Below, one piece after another: positions 1-6,859 of a DNA stretch of 37,706 bases (position 1 is the first letter of the stretch; each line of letters begins with the position of its first letter). The notes beneath the pieces are model-generated. The model searched no databases and had not been told where the DNA came from. It was given only the letters and a program-made list of their open reading frames with translations. The translations under genes and the position numbers were made by a program. Source of the stretch: Pseudomonas sp. GM79 (GTDB taxonomy: Bacteria; Pseudomonadota; Gammaproteobacteria; Pseudomonadales; Pseudomonadaceae); contig NZ_AKJE01000007.1 of the NCBI RefSeq assembly GCF_000282495.1, positions 1 through 37,706 on the forward strand, in the 5' to 3' direction.

Positions 1-10
1 CGCTCCCACA
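1..10. repeat. Possible end of a REP element at the window edge
   Basis: The first ten bases, CGCTCCCACA, match the outer end of the REP arm seen complete at 2005-2033. The rest would lie outside the window, so this is only a hint. Nothing else is recognisable in 1-85 apart from the region downstream of the mdaB-like gene. Confidence 0.3.
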
Positions 11-85
11 TGGATTGCGCATGACTAACTGGCATTGGGGCAAGCCAACTCGCCACAGGTTCAGACTTTCGATAGTAGCTGAGCG

Positions 86-676
86 TTATGCCTTAAGGCC
101 AAACACCTCGGCCAAATGCTGCTCATAACGCGCCACATCGGCTTCGACGTTCGGGCGCTTCATTACATCGACGCACAGGAAGGTTGGCAAACCGGTCATG
201 CCAAGGAAGGTGTTGGCCTTGTGGAACGGGAAGTACACCGCGTCCACGCCTTTGGCTTCGAAGAAATCGGTCGGGTCGTCGAAGGCTTGTTGCGGCGCGT
301 TCCAGGTCAGCGACAGCATATATTTTTTACCGTGCAACAAACCGCCGCTGCCGTACTTCTGCGACGCGTCGGAACGCGTGCGGCCATCGCTGGCGTAAAG
401 GCTGCCGTGGCCTTCGGTGAAGACTTCATCGACGTACTTCTTGACGGTCCAGGGGGCGCCCATCCACCAACCGGGCATCTGATAAATGATCACGTCGGCC
501 CAGAGGAATTTGGCGACTTCCTCCGCGACGTCGTACCCCTCGTCGATAAACGTGGCTTTTACATCCACACCGCCGCGATCCAGCACGCTCAGCGCCGCTT
601 CATGCAACGTCGTGTTGTAGCGGCCATCGGAGTGGGCAAATTTTTTGCCGCCATTGAGCAACAGGACTTTTTTCAT
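86..676 (-). CDS. mdaB: NADPH:quinone reductase, MdaB type
   Basis: 196 residues, the usual length of MdaB. This flavodoxin-fold FAD enzyme reduces quinones by two electrons with NADPH in the cytoplasm, avoiding semiquinones and limiting oxidative stress. Visible features are the N-terminal nucleotide-binding strand with LLNGGKKFAHSDGRYN (about residues 6-21) and the family signature QMPGWWMGAPWTVKKYVDE (66-84), which contributes to the flavin and substrate pocket. The gene is divergent from a small YgiN-like monooxygenase gene at 839. In E. coli mdaB and ygiN are neighbours and are proposed to form a quinone-quinol redox pair, so the arrangement supports the call. The start is the first Met before the conserved strand. 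MdaB and the related NAD(P)H dehydrogenase family are hard to separate by eye, but the signature favours MdaB. Confidence 0.88.
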   Translation of the reverse strand: MKKVLLLNGGKKFAHSDGRYNTTLHEAALSVLDRGGVDVKATFIDEGYDVAEEVAKFLWADVIIYQMPGWWMGAPWTVKKYVDEVFTEGHGSLYASDGRTRSDASQKYGSGGLLHGKKYMLSLTWNAPQQAFDDPTDFFEAKGVDAVYFPFHKANTFLGMTGLPTFLCVDVMKRPNVEADVARYEQHLAEVFGLKA

Positions 677-838
677 GGGAGAAGTCTCGCAAGGTTGAAA
701 TTCGATGGCGGCAGAGTAGCGATCGACCTCGCGTGGAATAAGCCCTCATTCAGCAAAATTCATTTGACCAATACGCACGAATCGGCAGGCGATTATTGCC
801 ATAAGCTTGTGCCGATTCTGACTTTCAAGGAAAACCTG

Positions 839-1153
839 ATGAGCGAACTGCATGGCTTCATCCTGCACGCCAAGACCCGCCCGGAAAAAACTGAGGCCTT
901 CGAAGCGTTGTTCCGTGCTTATGTCGAACCAAGTCGCGCCGAACCCGGTTGCATCGAGTACCACATGCTGCGCGACAAACAGGACCCGACACTGTTTATC
1001 TTCTACGAGATCTGGCAATCCCAGGCTCATCTGGATACGCACTCGAACCTGCCGCACATGAAGCAGTTCCTCGACCAGCGCATGGAGTTTCTGGAACGGG
1101 ATTTCGATATCCGGCCGATCGAGATGCTCAGCGCGTCGTCCGCTAGCCGCTGA
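839..1153 (+). CDS. Antibiotic biosynthesis monooxygenase domain protein, YgiN-like
   Basis: 104 residues. I chose the ATG at 839 because AAGG lies 8 bases upstream and the protein then has the length of a single ABM domain; the open frame upstream runs antisense through mdaB and is not coding. ABM proteins are dimeric ferredoxin-like folds, and YgiN oxidises quinols without a cofactor. Visible ABM features are the first strand GFILHAKTRPEKTEAFE, the central EPGCIEYHMLRDKQDPTLF, the strand FYEIWQSQAHLDTH and HMKQF before the last helix. It is divergent from mdaB and its last 11 bases overlap, tail to tail, the permease gene on the other strand. The exact substrate cannot be read from the sequence; quinol oxidation is inferred from the MdaB neighbour. 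Confidence 0.82.
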   Translation: MSELHGFILHAKTRPEKTEAFEALFRAYVEPSRAEPGCIEYHMLRDKQDPTLFIFYEIWQSQAHLDTHSNLPHMKQFLDQRMEFLERDFDIRPIEMLSASSASR

Positions 1154-1907
1154 TCAGCAAGTGGCCACCGAGCATACCGAGGCCGATGAAGAATACGCGC
1201 TTGAACAACACGGCGCTGATCCGCTGGCGCAGCCATTGCCCCAGCAGCATGCCGAGCACCGCCGGAATCAGCGCCAGCAGCGATGCACTCAACTCGCCAC
1301 CGCCGAGGGCACCGCGCCATAACAGCCCGGCGGCCAATGCCAGGGTCGAGACGGTGAACGACAGGCCCAGCGCCTGCACCAGTTCATCCTTGCTCAAGCC
1401 CAGCGCTTGCAGATAAGGCACCGCCGGAATCACGAAGACGCCGGTGGCCGAAGTGATGACGCCCGTCAGCACACCGCAGAGCGGACCGAGCCAACGCTCG
1501 GTGCGACCGCCGACGCGCAAGGTCGGCAGGAACAACCCGCTCAAGGCGTATATCAACAATGCCGCCCCCAGCCCCCGCACGACCCAATGCCCGCCGGCCA
1601 TGCCGATCCACAGAGTACCGGCACCCGTGCCGATGAAAATCGCCAGCAGCATCGGCCACAACCGGTTCAACAGCCCGCGCAAATGACCGCCGAATGCCAG
1701 TTGCCAGACATTGGTAAAGGTAGCGGGAATAATCAGCAACGCCGCAGCCTGCGACGGTGCCATAGCCAGACCGAGCAAGCCCATGGCAATGGTCGGCAAG
1801 CCGAGGCCGATCACACCTTTGATCATCCCGGCCAGCAGGAAGGTGGTGATAACCAATAAAGACAGGGCCAGACCCAGATGTTGGTAGAACGCGGCGAGTG
1901 TATTCAT
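1143..1907 (-). CDS. TauE/SafE family membrane permease
   Basis: 254 residues, almost entirely hydrophobic, with about eight predicted membrane helices. The first half carries the family motif GMIKGVIGLGLPTIAMGLLG (about residues 27-46), and a related glycine-rich stretch, LCGVLTGVITSATGVFVIPA, occurs in the second half. This fits the two inverted halves of TauE/SafE proteins, which are inner-membrane exporters of sulfite, sulfoacetate or other small organic anions. The substrate here is unknown. It is divergent from the LysR gene at 2142, which may control it. Its 3' end overlaps the ABM gene by 11 bases. The ribosome binding site before ATG 1907 is weak. Confidence 0.85.
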   Translation of the reverse strand: MNTLAAFYQHLGLALSLLVITTFLLAGMIKGVIGLGLPTIAMGLLGLAMAPSQAAALLIIPATFTNVWQLAFGGHLRGLLNRLWPMLLAIFIGTGAGTLWIGMAGGHWVVRGLGAALLIYALSGLFLPTLRVGGRTERWLGPLCGVLTGVITSATGVFVIPAVPYLQALGLSKDELVQALGLSFTVSTLALAAGLLWRGALGGGELSASLLALIPAVLGMLLGQWLRQRISAVLFKRVFFIGLGMLGGHLLISG

Positions 1908-2004
1908 GGGGCTATGGTGAGCCCTGATGGTTGCCTTGAAAATCTGCCATATACTGAGGCTGCCTCTTGCTCATCAAGAGGCAGAAGACTTCGCTGGTAC
2001 TGCT

Positions 2005-2108
2005 GGCGCTTTCGCGAGCAAGCCCGCTCCCACAGGGATCGAATGCGGACACAAGAAGTCGGAACACCCGAGATCCATTGTGGGAGCGGGCTTGCTCGCG
2101 AAAGCGCC
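2005..2108. repeat. REP pair in inverted orientation (REPIN-like)
   Basis: Positions 2005-2033 and 2080-2108 are perfect 29-base inverted repeats separated by 46 bases. The core GAGCAAGCCCGCTCCCAC with TTCGCGA beside it is the common short REP sequence of fluorescens-group pseudomonads. Such pairs are non-autonomous elements mobilised by RAYT transposases encoded elsewhere in the genome. It lies in the divergent intergenic region between the TauE-like and LysR genes, so it may sit in the LysR leader. Confidence 0.85.
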
Positions 2109-2141
2109 CGTCCAGACAACAAACCTCCCGAGGCTGTAACG

Positions 2142-3026
2142 ATGCACTTCGACCTCACCGACCTGCGCCTCTACCTGAACATCCTCGACACCGGCAACAT
2201 CACCGCCGGTGCCGCCCGCAGTCATCTGTCTCTTGCGGCGGCGAGTGCTCGAATCCGCGCCATGGAAGCTTCACTGGGCATCGAGTTTCTAGAGCGAGGT
2301 CGCCGCGGTGTCAGCCCAACCCCGGCCGGCAAGGCCCTGGCGCAGCATGCCCGAGCCCTGTTGCAACAGGCCGATCGCATGCAGCAGGACCTGGCCGAAT
2401 ACGCCAAAGGGGTCAAAGGCCAGGTGCGATTGTTGTGCAATACCACGGCGATCACCGAGTACCTGCCGGAGTTGCTGGCAGACTTTCTGCGCGATCATCC
2501 GAACCTCGACATCGACCTGCAAGAGCTGCCCAGCGCGCGCATCACCCACGCCTTGCGCCAAGGTGCGGCGGACCTGGGCATCGTGTCCGACGCCGTGGAT
2601 GCCGACGGCCTTCAGACCCGCTATTTCCGTGACGACCCACTGGTGCTGATCCTGCCCTGCGATCATCCCTTGGCCGACAGCGAACCATTAAGTTTCAGCG
2701 CCACCCTGCACCACGATTACGTCGGCCTGAACGCCAACAGCGCCTTGGCCGTGTACCTGGAAGAACAAGCCCTGCACAGCGGCTTACGGATGCAGATCCG
2801 CATCCGCGCCGATGGCTTCGATGGCGTGATGCGCATGGTCGCCCGAGGTGCCGGGCTGGCGATCGTGCCCTTGGCGGCGGTCGAACGCTGGCCGACTGAA
2901 ACACCGTTCAAAAGCATCGCACTGAACGAGCCATGGGCACGACGCAAACTGTTGCTGTGCGCCCGGGACTTCGCCGTGCTACCCGGTTATGCCCAGGCCT
3001 TGCTGAACGCCTTGACTCTCCCCTGA
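2142..3026 (+). CDS. LysR-family transcriptional regulator
   Basis: 294 residues. I chose the ATG at 2142, 8 bases after GAGG; longer frames upstream would run through the REP repeats. The winged helix-turn-helix is at the N-terminus (about residues 3-62: LRLYLNILDTGNITAGAARSH, then AASARIRAMEASLGIEFLER). A periplasmic-binding-protein-like effector domain follows from about residue 90 to the end, with VRLLCNTTAITEYLPELLADF as its first strand. It is divergent from the TauE-like permease gene, and LysR proteins commonly control the divergent neighbour, so regulation of that permease is the simplest inference. It looks intact, in contrast to the short LysR frame at 3881. The effector is unknown. 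Confidence 0.9.
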   Translation: MHFDLTDLRLYLNILDTGNITAGAARSHLSLAAASARIRAMEASLGIEFLERGRRGVSPTPAGKALAQHARALLQQADRMQQDLAEYAKGVKGQVRLLCNTTAITEYLPELLADFLRDHPNLDIDLQELPSARITHALRQGAADLGIVSDAVDADGLQTRYFRDDPLVLILPCDHPLADSEPLSFSATLHHDYVGLNANSALAVYLEEQALHSGLRMQIRIRADGFDGVMRMVARGAGLAIVPLAAVERWPTETPFKSIALNEPWARRKLLLCARDFAVLPGYAQALLNALTLP

Positions 3027-3071
3027 GGGGCAGGCTTTACCCTTGAAGTTTCATCTTCAGGGACAGTTACG

Positions 3072-3095
3072 ATGAGCCAGCAAACCACCCGGTAG
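3072..3095 (+). pseudogene. Seven-codon gene stub (MSQQTTR)
   Basis: An ATG at 3072 with AGGGA 8 bases upstream opens a frame that stops after seven codons. A well-formed start with nothing behind it, directly between the LysR gene and the accessory cluster, is what a gene truncated by an insertion or replacement would leave. It could equally be chance or a leader peptide. No family can be assigned from seven residues. Confidence 0.3.
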
Positions 3096-3157
3096 AGGGG
3101 CCTTGAACACGCGCTCCTGCAGCCCCCTTTTCAGCAAAAATAAGCACAAGGAATAGC

Positions 3158-3185
3158 TTGCATGGTACGACTACATACGTACTAT
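3158..3185 (+). promoter_or_regulatory. Promoter of the flavin reductase gene with cluster operator (site A)
   Basis: A -35-like TTGCAT (3158-3163) and a -10-like TACTAT (3180-3185) are 16 bases apart. The spacer holds the palindrome GTACGACTACATACGTAC (3165-3182), whose right arm overlaps the -10 box. The same palindrome occurs at 12408, 13485 and, weaker, 21630. The transcript would have a leader of about 100 bases with a possible hairpin (CCCGCC 3215-3220 with GGCGGG 3234-3239) before the gene. Confidence 0.6.
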
Positions 3186-3289
3186 AGCTTCGAAGCCGAA
3201 CGTGTCGTTCAGTACCCGCCACCCTGCGGCGACGGCGGGCAAGGAAGAACGGATCAGCTCCAATAACCTACAAGGAATGAGGGGACGCT

Positions 3290-3796
3290 ATGGTTGATTC
3301 AACTGAGTTTCGTAATGCGATGGCGATGCTGGGAAGTGCGGTCACCATTGTGACAACGGATGGCCCCGCGGGCCGTTTTGGCTTTACCGCTTCGGCGGTG
3401 TGCAGCGTGACGGATTCACCGCCCACACTGCTGGTCTGCGTGAACCGCTCCTCGTCCAATCATGAGCATTTCAAAACCAATGGGGTGCTCTGTGTGAATG
3501 TGCTGACGGGAAATCATCAATCAACATCCGGGGCGTTCGCCAATCGTCAGCTGTCCATGCAGGAACGCTTTTCCAGTGTGAACTGCGAAACCCTGGTGAC
3601 CGGTTCGCCAGCCATCGATGAAGCGCTGGTCAATCTCGACTGTCGCATCAGCAAGATCGACGAAGTGGGTACTCACAGCATTTTTTACTGTGAAATCCTC
3701 AAGCTCAAACACAGCGAGGCCAAGGAAGGCCTGGTGTACTTCAATCGCAATTACTACCGCCTCAACGACGAACTGCGATTGGCGCCCGATCAGTAA
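3290..3796 (+). CDS. NAD(P)H:flavin reductase (short-chain, HpaC/RutF-like)
   Basis: 168 residues, the usual size of the flavin reductase domain family. These enzymes use NAD(P)H to reduce free FMN or FAD and hand it by diffusion to a partner monooxygenase. Visible motifs are FRNAMAMLGSAVTIVTT (about 7-23), GFTASAVCSVTDSPPTLLVCVN (about 31-52, flavin-binding strand and loop) and the C-terminal LVYFNRNYYRL. GAGGGG lies about 8 bases before the ATG. The promoter carries the operator also found before two cluster monooxygenase genes (11168 and 13577), both of types that need reduced flavin from a separate reductase. I infer that it supplies both. Confidence 0.88.
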   Translation: MVDSTEFRNAMAMLGSAVTIVTTDGPAGRFGFTASAVCSVTDSPPTLLVCVNRSSSNHEHFKTNGVLCVNVLTGNHQSTSGAFANRQLSMQERFSSVNCETLVTGSPAIDEALVNLDCRISKIDEVGTHSIFYCEILKLKHSEAKEGLVYFNRNYYRLNDELRLAPDQ

Positions 3797-3880
3797 CCGC
3801 TGCCTGCCCGGCATTGATGACAGCCGTCGTGTGCCTGGACGTCGGCCTGTCCAATACCGGGTCATCACAGGGATGAGAAC

Positions 3881-4156
3881 ATGTTATTCAATGAAGAAAA
3901 CTTCGCGGACATAGACCTTAACCTGATCATCATTTTTCTGGTGTTGTTCCGGGAGCGAAGTGTTTCCCGCACGGCTGAACGCCTGCATGTCAAACAACCA
4001 GCGATCAGCGGATCGTTATCGCGCTTGCGCAAAAAGTTCGATGACCCGTTGTTCCTGCGCACCTCCAATACCATGCGCCCCACCTCGAAAGCTGAAAAAC
4101 TGGCGCTGGCCCTCACCCCGGCGATCAGTCAGATAGAAGCGGTGATTTGCCGCTGA
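3881..4156 (+). CDS. Stand-alone LysR-type DNA-binding domain (truncated LysR)
   Basis: 91 residues. It contains a complete LysR winged helix-turn-helix (DLNLIIIFLVLFRERSVSRTA, then QPAISGSLSRLRKKFDDPLF) of the NodD/NahR-like subtype and the start of the linker helix (KAEKLALALTPAISQIEAV), then a clean TGA. A normal LysR protein of about 300 residues would have an effector domain of some 200 residues here; only 140 bases remain before the convergent chorismate-lyase-like gene, and no out-of-frame continuation is visible. The ribosome binding region AGGGATGAGAAC before the ATG is good and the gene lies 84 bases after the flavin reductase, so it is probably co-transcribed. It may be a decayed regulator or a working DNA-binding subunit without effector control. 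Confidence 0.7.
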   Translation: MLFNEENFADIDLNLIIIFLVLFRERSVSRTAERLHVKQPAISGSLSRLRKKFDDPLFLRTSNTMRPTSKAEKLALALTPAISQIEAVICR

Positions 4157-4169
4157 CAAAGAACGCCAA

Positions 4170-4201
4170 AACCCCTTGGTCGGGTGAGCGATCAGGGGGT
4201 T
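4170..4201. terminator. Terminator hairpin between convergent genes
   Basis: A 13-bp stem (4170-4182 with 4189-4201, two G-T pairs) closes a 6-base loop. On the minus strand the stem ends in a TTTT run, so it should terminate the chorismate-lyase-like transcript; on the plus strand it follows the LysR fragment by 13 bases without a T run. Confidence 0.65.
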
Positions 4202-4296
4202 GTCCCGGATTCAACCGTAGAACGCTGAGAGGATATGAAAAGATAAGGGATCGGAAGATGCGTGACTTCAAGCTCGATTGCCGGGCCTGATCCTGA

Positions 4297-4827
4297 CTAA
4301 ACCCGCGCCCAAAAGGCCGGTAGAAAGCACTCACTGACCAGCAAGGCAGAGCCGTTGCGCGTGAAGCGCGAGCGCCTGGCCAGCAATCGTTTGGCATGAG
4401 GGGCGAAACGATAGGACAGCGCCGCCAATGGCGCACCGGGGGACAGCAAAGCGCACTGGAAAGGTTCTCGCAGGGTTTGGGCCGACGTATAGAGGATCTC
4501 GGCCAATGGCCGGCCACCGTATTCGTTCAGCTCCGACCAATCGGCGCTCAGGGCCGGTACGCTGGTCAGGCTGCGCGCCGTGATACAGGGTTCACCATCG
4601 AGCTTCATGACCACTTCACGCACCCAACCGGTCGACGCCGCCGGCACGTTCAAAGCCTCTGCCTCGTCAGGGTTGAGCGGCCCGTGGGACTGCTCGACCA
4701 CTTCGATGGAGTAATTGCCCATCGCCTTCAAACGAGGGGTCAGCGCGCCCGGCAAAAACAGCCAGTGATGTTCGGGGTCAGTTAATTCCGACAACGGTCG
4801 CGACGACCAATAATGACTTGTCCCCAT
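4297..4827 (-). CDS. Chorismate lyase-like protein (UbiC family)
   Basis: 176 residues. Chorismate lyase removes pyruvate from chorismate to give 4-hydroxybenzoate, normally the first step of ubiquinone synthesis. The three E. coli UbiC residues I remember as active-site residues have counterparts: Arg70 in STGWVREVVMK, Leu108 in GRPLAEILYT and Glu166 in LLVSECFLPAF. RRSRFTRNGSALL and GEPCITARSL also match the family. GGGAGGTGAGAGT before the ATG is a very strong ribosome binding site. It follows the arsR gene on the same strand at the end of the RND operon, far from any ubiA, so it is probably an extra copy feeding a dedicated pathway. A UTRA-type ligand-binding domain has the same fold and was considered, but no DNA-binding domain precedes it and the catalytic residues favour the enzyme. 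Confidence 0.75.
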   Translation of the reverse strand: MGTSHYWSSRPLSELTDPEHHWLFLPGALTPRLKAMGNYSIEVVEQSHGPLNPDEAEALNVPAASTGWVREVVMKLDGEPCITARSLTSVPALSADWSELNEYGGRPLAEILYTSAQTLREPFQCALLSPGAPLAALSYRFAPHAKRLLARRSRFTRNGSALLVSECFLPAFWARV

Positions 4828-4865
4828 ACTCTCACCTCCCTGGTGATCGTGAACTCAATGGTTGC

Positions 4866-4888
4866 AGTGAAGGGCTCTGCCCTTCACT
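4866..4888 (-). other. Hairpin between arsR and the chorismate-lyase-like gene
   Basis: A perfect 10-bp stem (4866-4875 with 4879-4888) has a 3-base loop. No T run follows on the minus strand, so it is not a standard terminator. It may protect or process the mRNA between the two genes. Confidence 0.45.
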
Positions 4889-4907
4889 TGCCGTGTACTC
4901 CTACAAC

Positions 4908-5270
4908 TCAAGCCTCGGCGTCTTCGTTCACTTCATGCTTGCTGATCACTTCGACGGTTTGCTCATCGAATTTGACCGCTGTGAGCAGTGAATCGAGCAG
5001 CCCTGGAAAACGCTGGTCCATGTCTTCGCGGCGCAGAGACAACAGGTTTTCCCGACCATACGGCCGTTGCCAAATCAGACCGCTGTCACGCAGGACCCGC
5101 CAGTGATGCGTCATTGTCGATTTCGACGCCCCTTTGAGAATCCGCCCGCACGGGTGTTCCTGGCCATCGGCCAACACTTTCAATACAGTCAGACGCAACG
5201 GGCTACCCAGTGCGGACAGAACATTCTCTAATAAGATCTGGTCCTGATTAGGGTGATTTGCAACGTTCAT
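4908..5270 (-). CDS. ArsR-family transcriptional regulator
   Basis: 120 residues, typical for an ArsR/SmtB winged-helix dimer. The core runs from NVLSALGSPLRLTVLKVLADG (about 16-36) through the recognition helix KGASKSTMTHHWRVLRDSGL (about 46-65) to the wing RPYGRENLLSLR. The CxC or ELCVCDL metal site of classical ArsR proteins is absent; the only cysteine is in HPCGRI. So it probably senses an organic ligand or redox state instead of arsenite. It lies between the RND outer membrane factor gene and the chorismate-lyase-like gene, all on one strand, with its own promoter-like region upstream holding a 37-base dyad at 5304. ArsR proteins are usually repressors, so control of the pump and perhaps of the whole cluster is a reasonable inference. 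Confidence 0.88.
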   Translation of the reverse strand: MNVANHPNQDQILLENVLSALGSPLRLTVLKVLADGQEHPCGRILKGASKSTMTHHWRVLRDSGLIWQRPYGRENLLSLRREDMDQRFPGLLDSLLTAVKFDEQTVEVISKHEVNEDAEA

Positions 5271-5303
5271 AGGTAGGTACCTTTGATGATATAGGCGGGA
5301 GGT

Positions 5304-5340
5304 GTCTTACTAGGATTCGTCTATACGAGAACAGTAAGAC
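5304..5340 (-). promoter_or_regulatory. Dyad operator and promoter upstream of arsR
   Basis: GTCTTACT (5304-5311) and AGTAAGAC (5333-5340) form inverted arms, with further symmetry inside (TTCGT and ACGAG). On the minus strand a -35-like TTGTGT and a -10-like TATAGA, 18 bases apart, overlap this dyad, so a bound repressor would block RNA polymerase. Autoregulation by ArsR is the natural inference. This sequence does not match the GTACG-N8-CGTAC operator found elsewhere in the cluster. Confidence 0.5.
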
Positions 5341-5419
5341 TATACACAAAAAGTACACCCCCGCGATAACCACCCCGGGCACTACAGCACCTTGAACCCT
5401 GCAATCCCGAGTTTGTTTT

Positions 5420-6850
5420 TTACTGCACTTCACGCTCCTGGAAGCCGCCGCCCAAGGCCGCCATCAACGAAATCGAACTGTCGATGTGCTTGCTGTTGAG
5501 GAAGGCCAGGCGCATCTCGTCCTGAATCAATTGTTGCTCAATGTTTAACGCATCCAGGAACGTATCTTCACCGGCCTTGTACCGGGACTGAGAAAGATCG
5601 TAGGACGACTGGGCAATGGCACAGGCCTCTTGCTGCACTGCAATCTGCTGTTCGAAAGAGCGCAGTTGCGTGACCGAAATCGCCACTTCATGCAGGGCCG
5701 AGGTCAGTACCTGGTTGTAGTGAGCAATCGAAATATCCAGTTCGGCATTGCCGGCCTTGAGGTCGGAGCGCAAGCGCCCGGCATCGAAAATCGGCAGGGA
5801 AACGGCCGGGGCGATGTTCCAGAACTTGCTGACGCTGGCCAGCAATGCATCCCCGGACAAAGCGTGAGTCCCCGCCGAGGCCACCAGGTTGATGTTGGGA
5901 TAAAACGTAGTCTTGAGCGCATCGATATTCTTGTTCTCGGCTTCGACCCGCCAGCGTGCCGCCACGATATCTGGCCGACGTCCGACCAGTTGCGCCGGCA
6001 ACTGAGCGGGCAGCGCCACCACACTGGCTTGCAGGCTTGAAGGACGGTCGATGCTTTGCGCGCGATCCACGCCCTTGCCGACCAAGGCCGACAATTGCAA
6101 CCGGGCGATTTCGATGTCATCCAGCGCGCCGATCAAGGTCGACTCCGAGCGCGCCTTGAGGCTTTGCACCTGCTTCAACTGCGACAGGTTATCCAGCCCC
6201 GAGTCATAGCGTGAACCCGAGAGCTCCACCAGCTTGCTCAACCGCGCGAGATCCCGCCGATTGAGCTCCGACACCTGCCAGGCGTAGGCCAGTTGGTTGT
6301 AGGCCTTGACCACGTTGACCGTCAGAATCAGCCTCGACGATTGCAAGTCGACTTCGGCCGCCATGGCACTGTTGAGTGCCGACTCCCAAGCCGCCCGCTG
6401 TCCACCCCACAGGTCAAAGGTGTAGTTGAAATTGACCGCAAGCGATCGGGCGGTGACGTAGTTCCGGCCCTCTCCGCTGTAGTCCTCATACCGGGACAGT
6501 CGGGCACGGGTGACGCCCGCCGAAGCATTGACTTCGGGGTAGCGCTCGGCCTCGCGCAAATCCAGAAATGCATTGGCCTTGGCGACCCGTGCCGACACTT
6601 CCTGCAAGTCCGGGTTGCTGGCATAGGCCTCTTCGATCAAGGCGCCCAGTCGCGGGTCACCCAACGACGTCCACCAGTCGGCACGAGGCCAGTTGGCGGG
6701 CGGCAGTGTGTCTTGCAGCGTTTTGGAGTGCAGATCGTCAACCGACAACAAGCTGCCCTGATGATCGATCCCGGCATAGTTCACACAGCCTGCCGCCATC
6801 AGGATGGAAATAGCCAGCGGCGCCAGCATCAAGCGCGTAATCCGATACAT
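5420..6850 (-). CDS. RND efflux outer membrane factor lipoprotein (NodT/OprM family)
   Basis: 476 residues. This is the TolC-like outer membrane channel of a tripartite pump. The N-terminal signal peptide ends in the lipobox LMAAGC, giving a lipid-anchored Cys22. Two outer membrane efflux repeats follow: one begins around PRADWWTSLGDPRLGALIEEAY and the second around RRPDIVAARWRVEAENKNI. The hydrophobic strand INLVASAG lies in the second half and the protein ends with SLMAALGGGFQE, all usual for NodT-family channels. It follows the transporter gene by 9 bases, so it is the third gene of the adaptor-transporter-channel operon. Its place in the biosynthetic cluster suggests export of the product; general drug efflux is the alternative. 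Confidence 0.92.
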   Translation of the reverse strand: MYRITRLMLAPLAISILMAAGCVNYAGIDHQGSLLSVDDLHSKTLQDTLPPANWPRADWWTSLGDPRLGALIEEAYASNPDLQEVSARVAKANAFLDLREAERYPEVNASAGVTRARLSRYEDYSGEGRNYVTARSLAVNFNYTFDLWGGQRAAWESALNSAMAAEVDLQSSRLILTVNVVKAYNQLAYAWQVSELNRRDLARLSKLVELSGSRYDSGLDNLSQLKQVQSLKARSESTLIGALDDIEIARLQLSALVGKGVDRAQSIDRPSSLQASVVALPAQLPAQLVGRRPDIVAARWRVEAENKNIDALKTTFYPNINLVASAGTHALSGDALLASVSKFWNIAPAVSLPIFDAGRLRSDLKAGNAELDISIAHYNQVLTSALHEVAISVTQLRSFEQQIAVQQEACAIAQSSYDLSQSRYKAGEDTFLDALNIEQQLIQDEMRLAFLNSKHIDSSISLMAALGGGFQEREVQ

Positions 6851-6859
6851 ACAACATCC

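Noticed and set aside
116..838. Long plus-strand reading frame ahead of the ABM gene
   Set aside because: It runs antisense through mdaB and has no family resemblance; the ABM domain begins at the ATG at 839 with its own ribosome binding site.
4297..4827. GntR-family regulator with a UTRA domain
   Set aside because: UTRA domains share the chorismate lyase fold, but there is no N-terminal helix-turn-helix and the residues matching the lyase active site are kept.
5271..5419. A copy of the GTACG-N8-CGTAC operator before arsR
   Set aside because: Only isolated GTAC words occur here; the dyad present is a different sequence.
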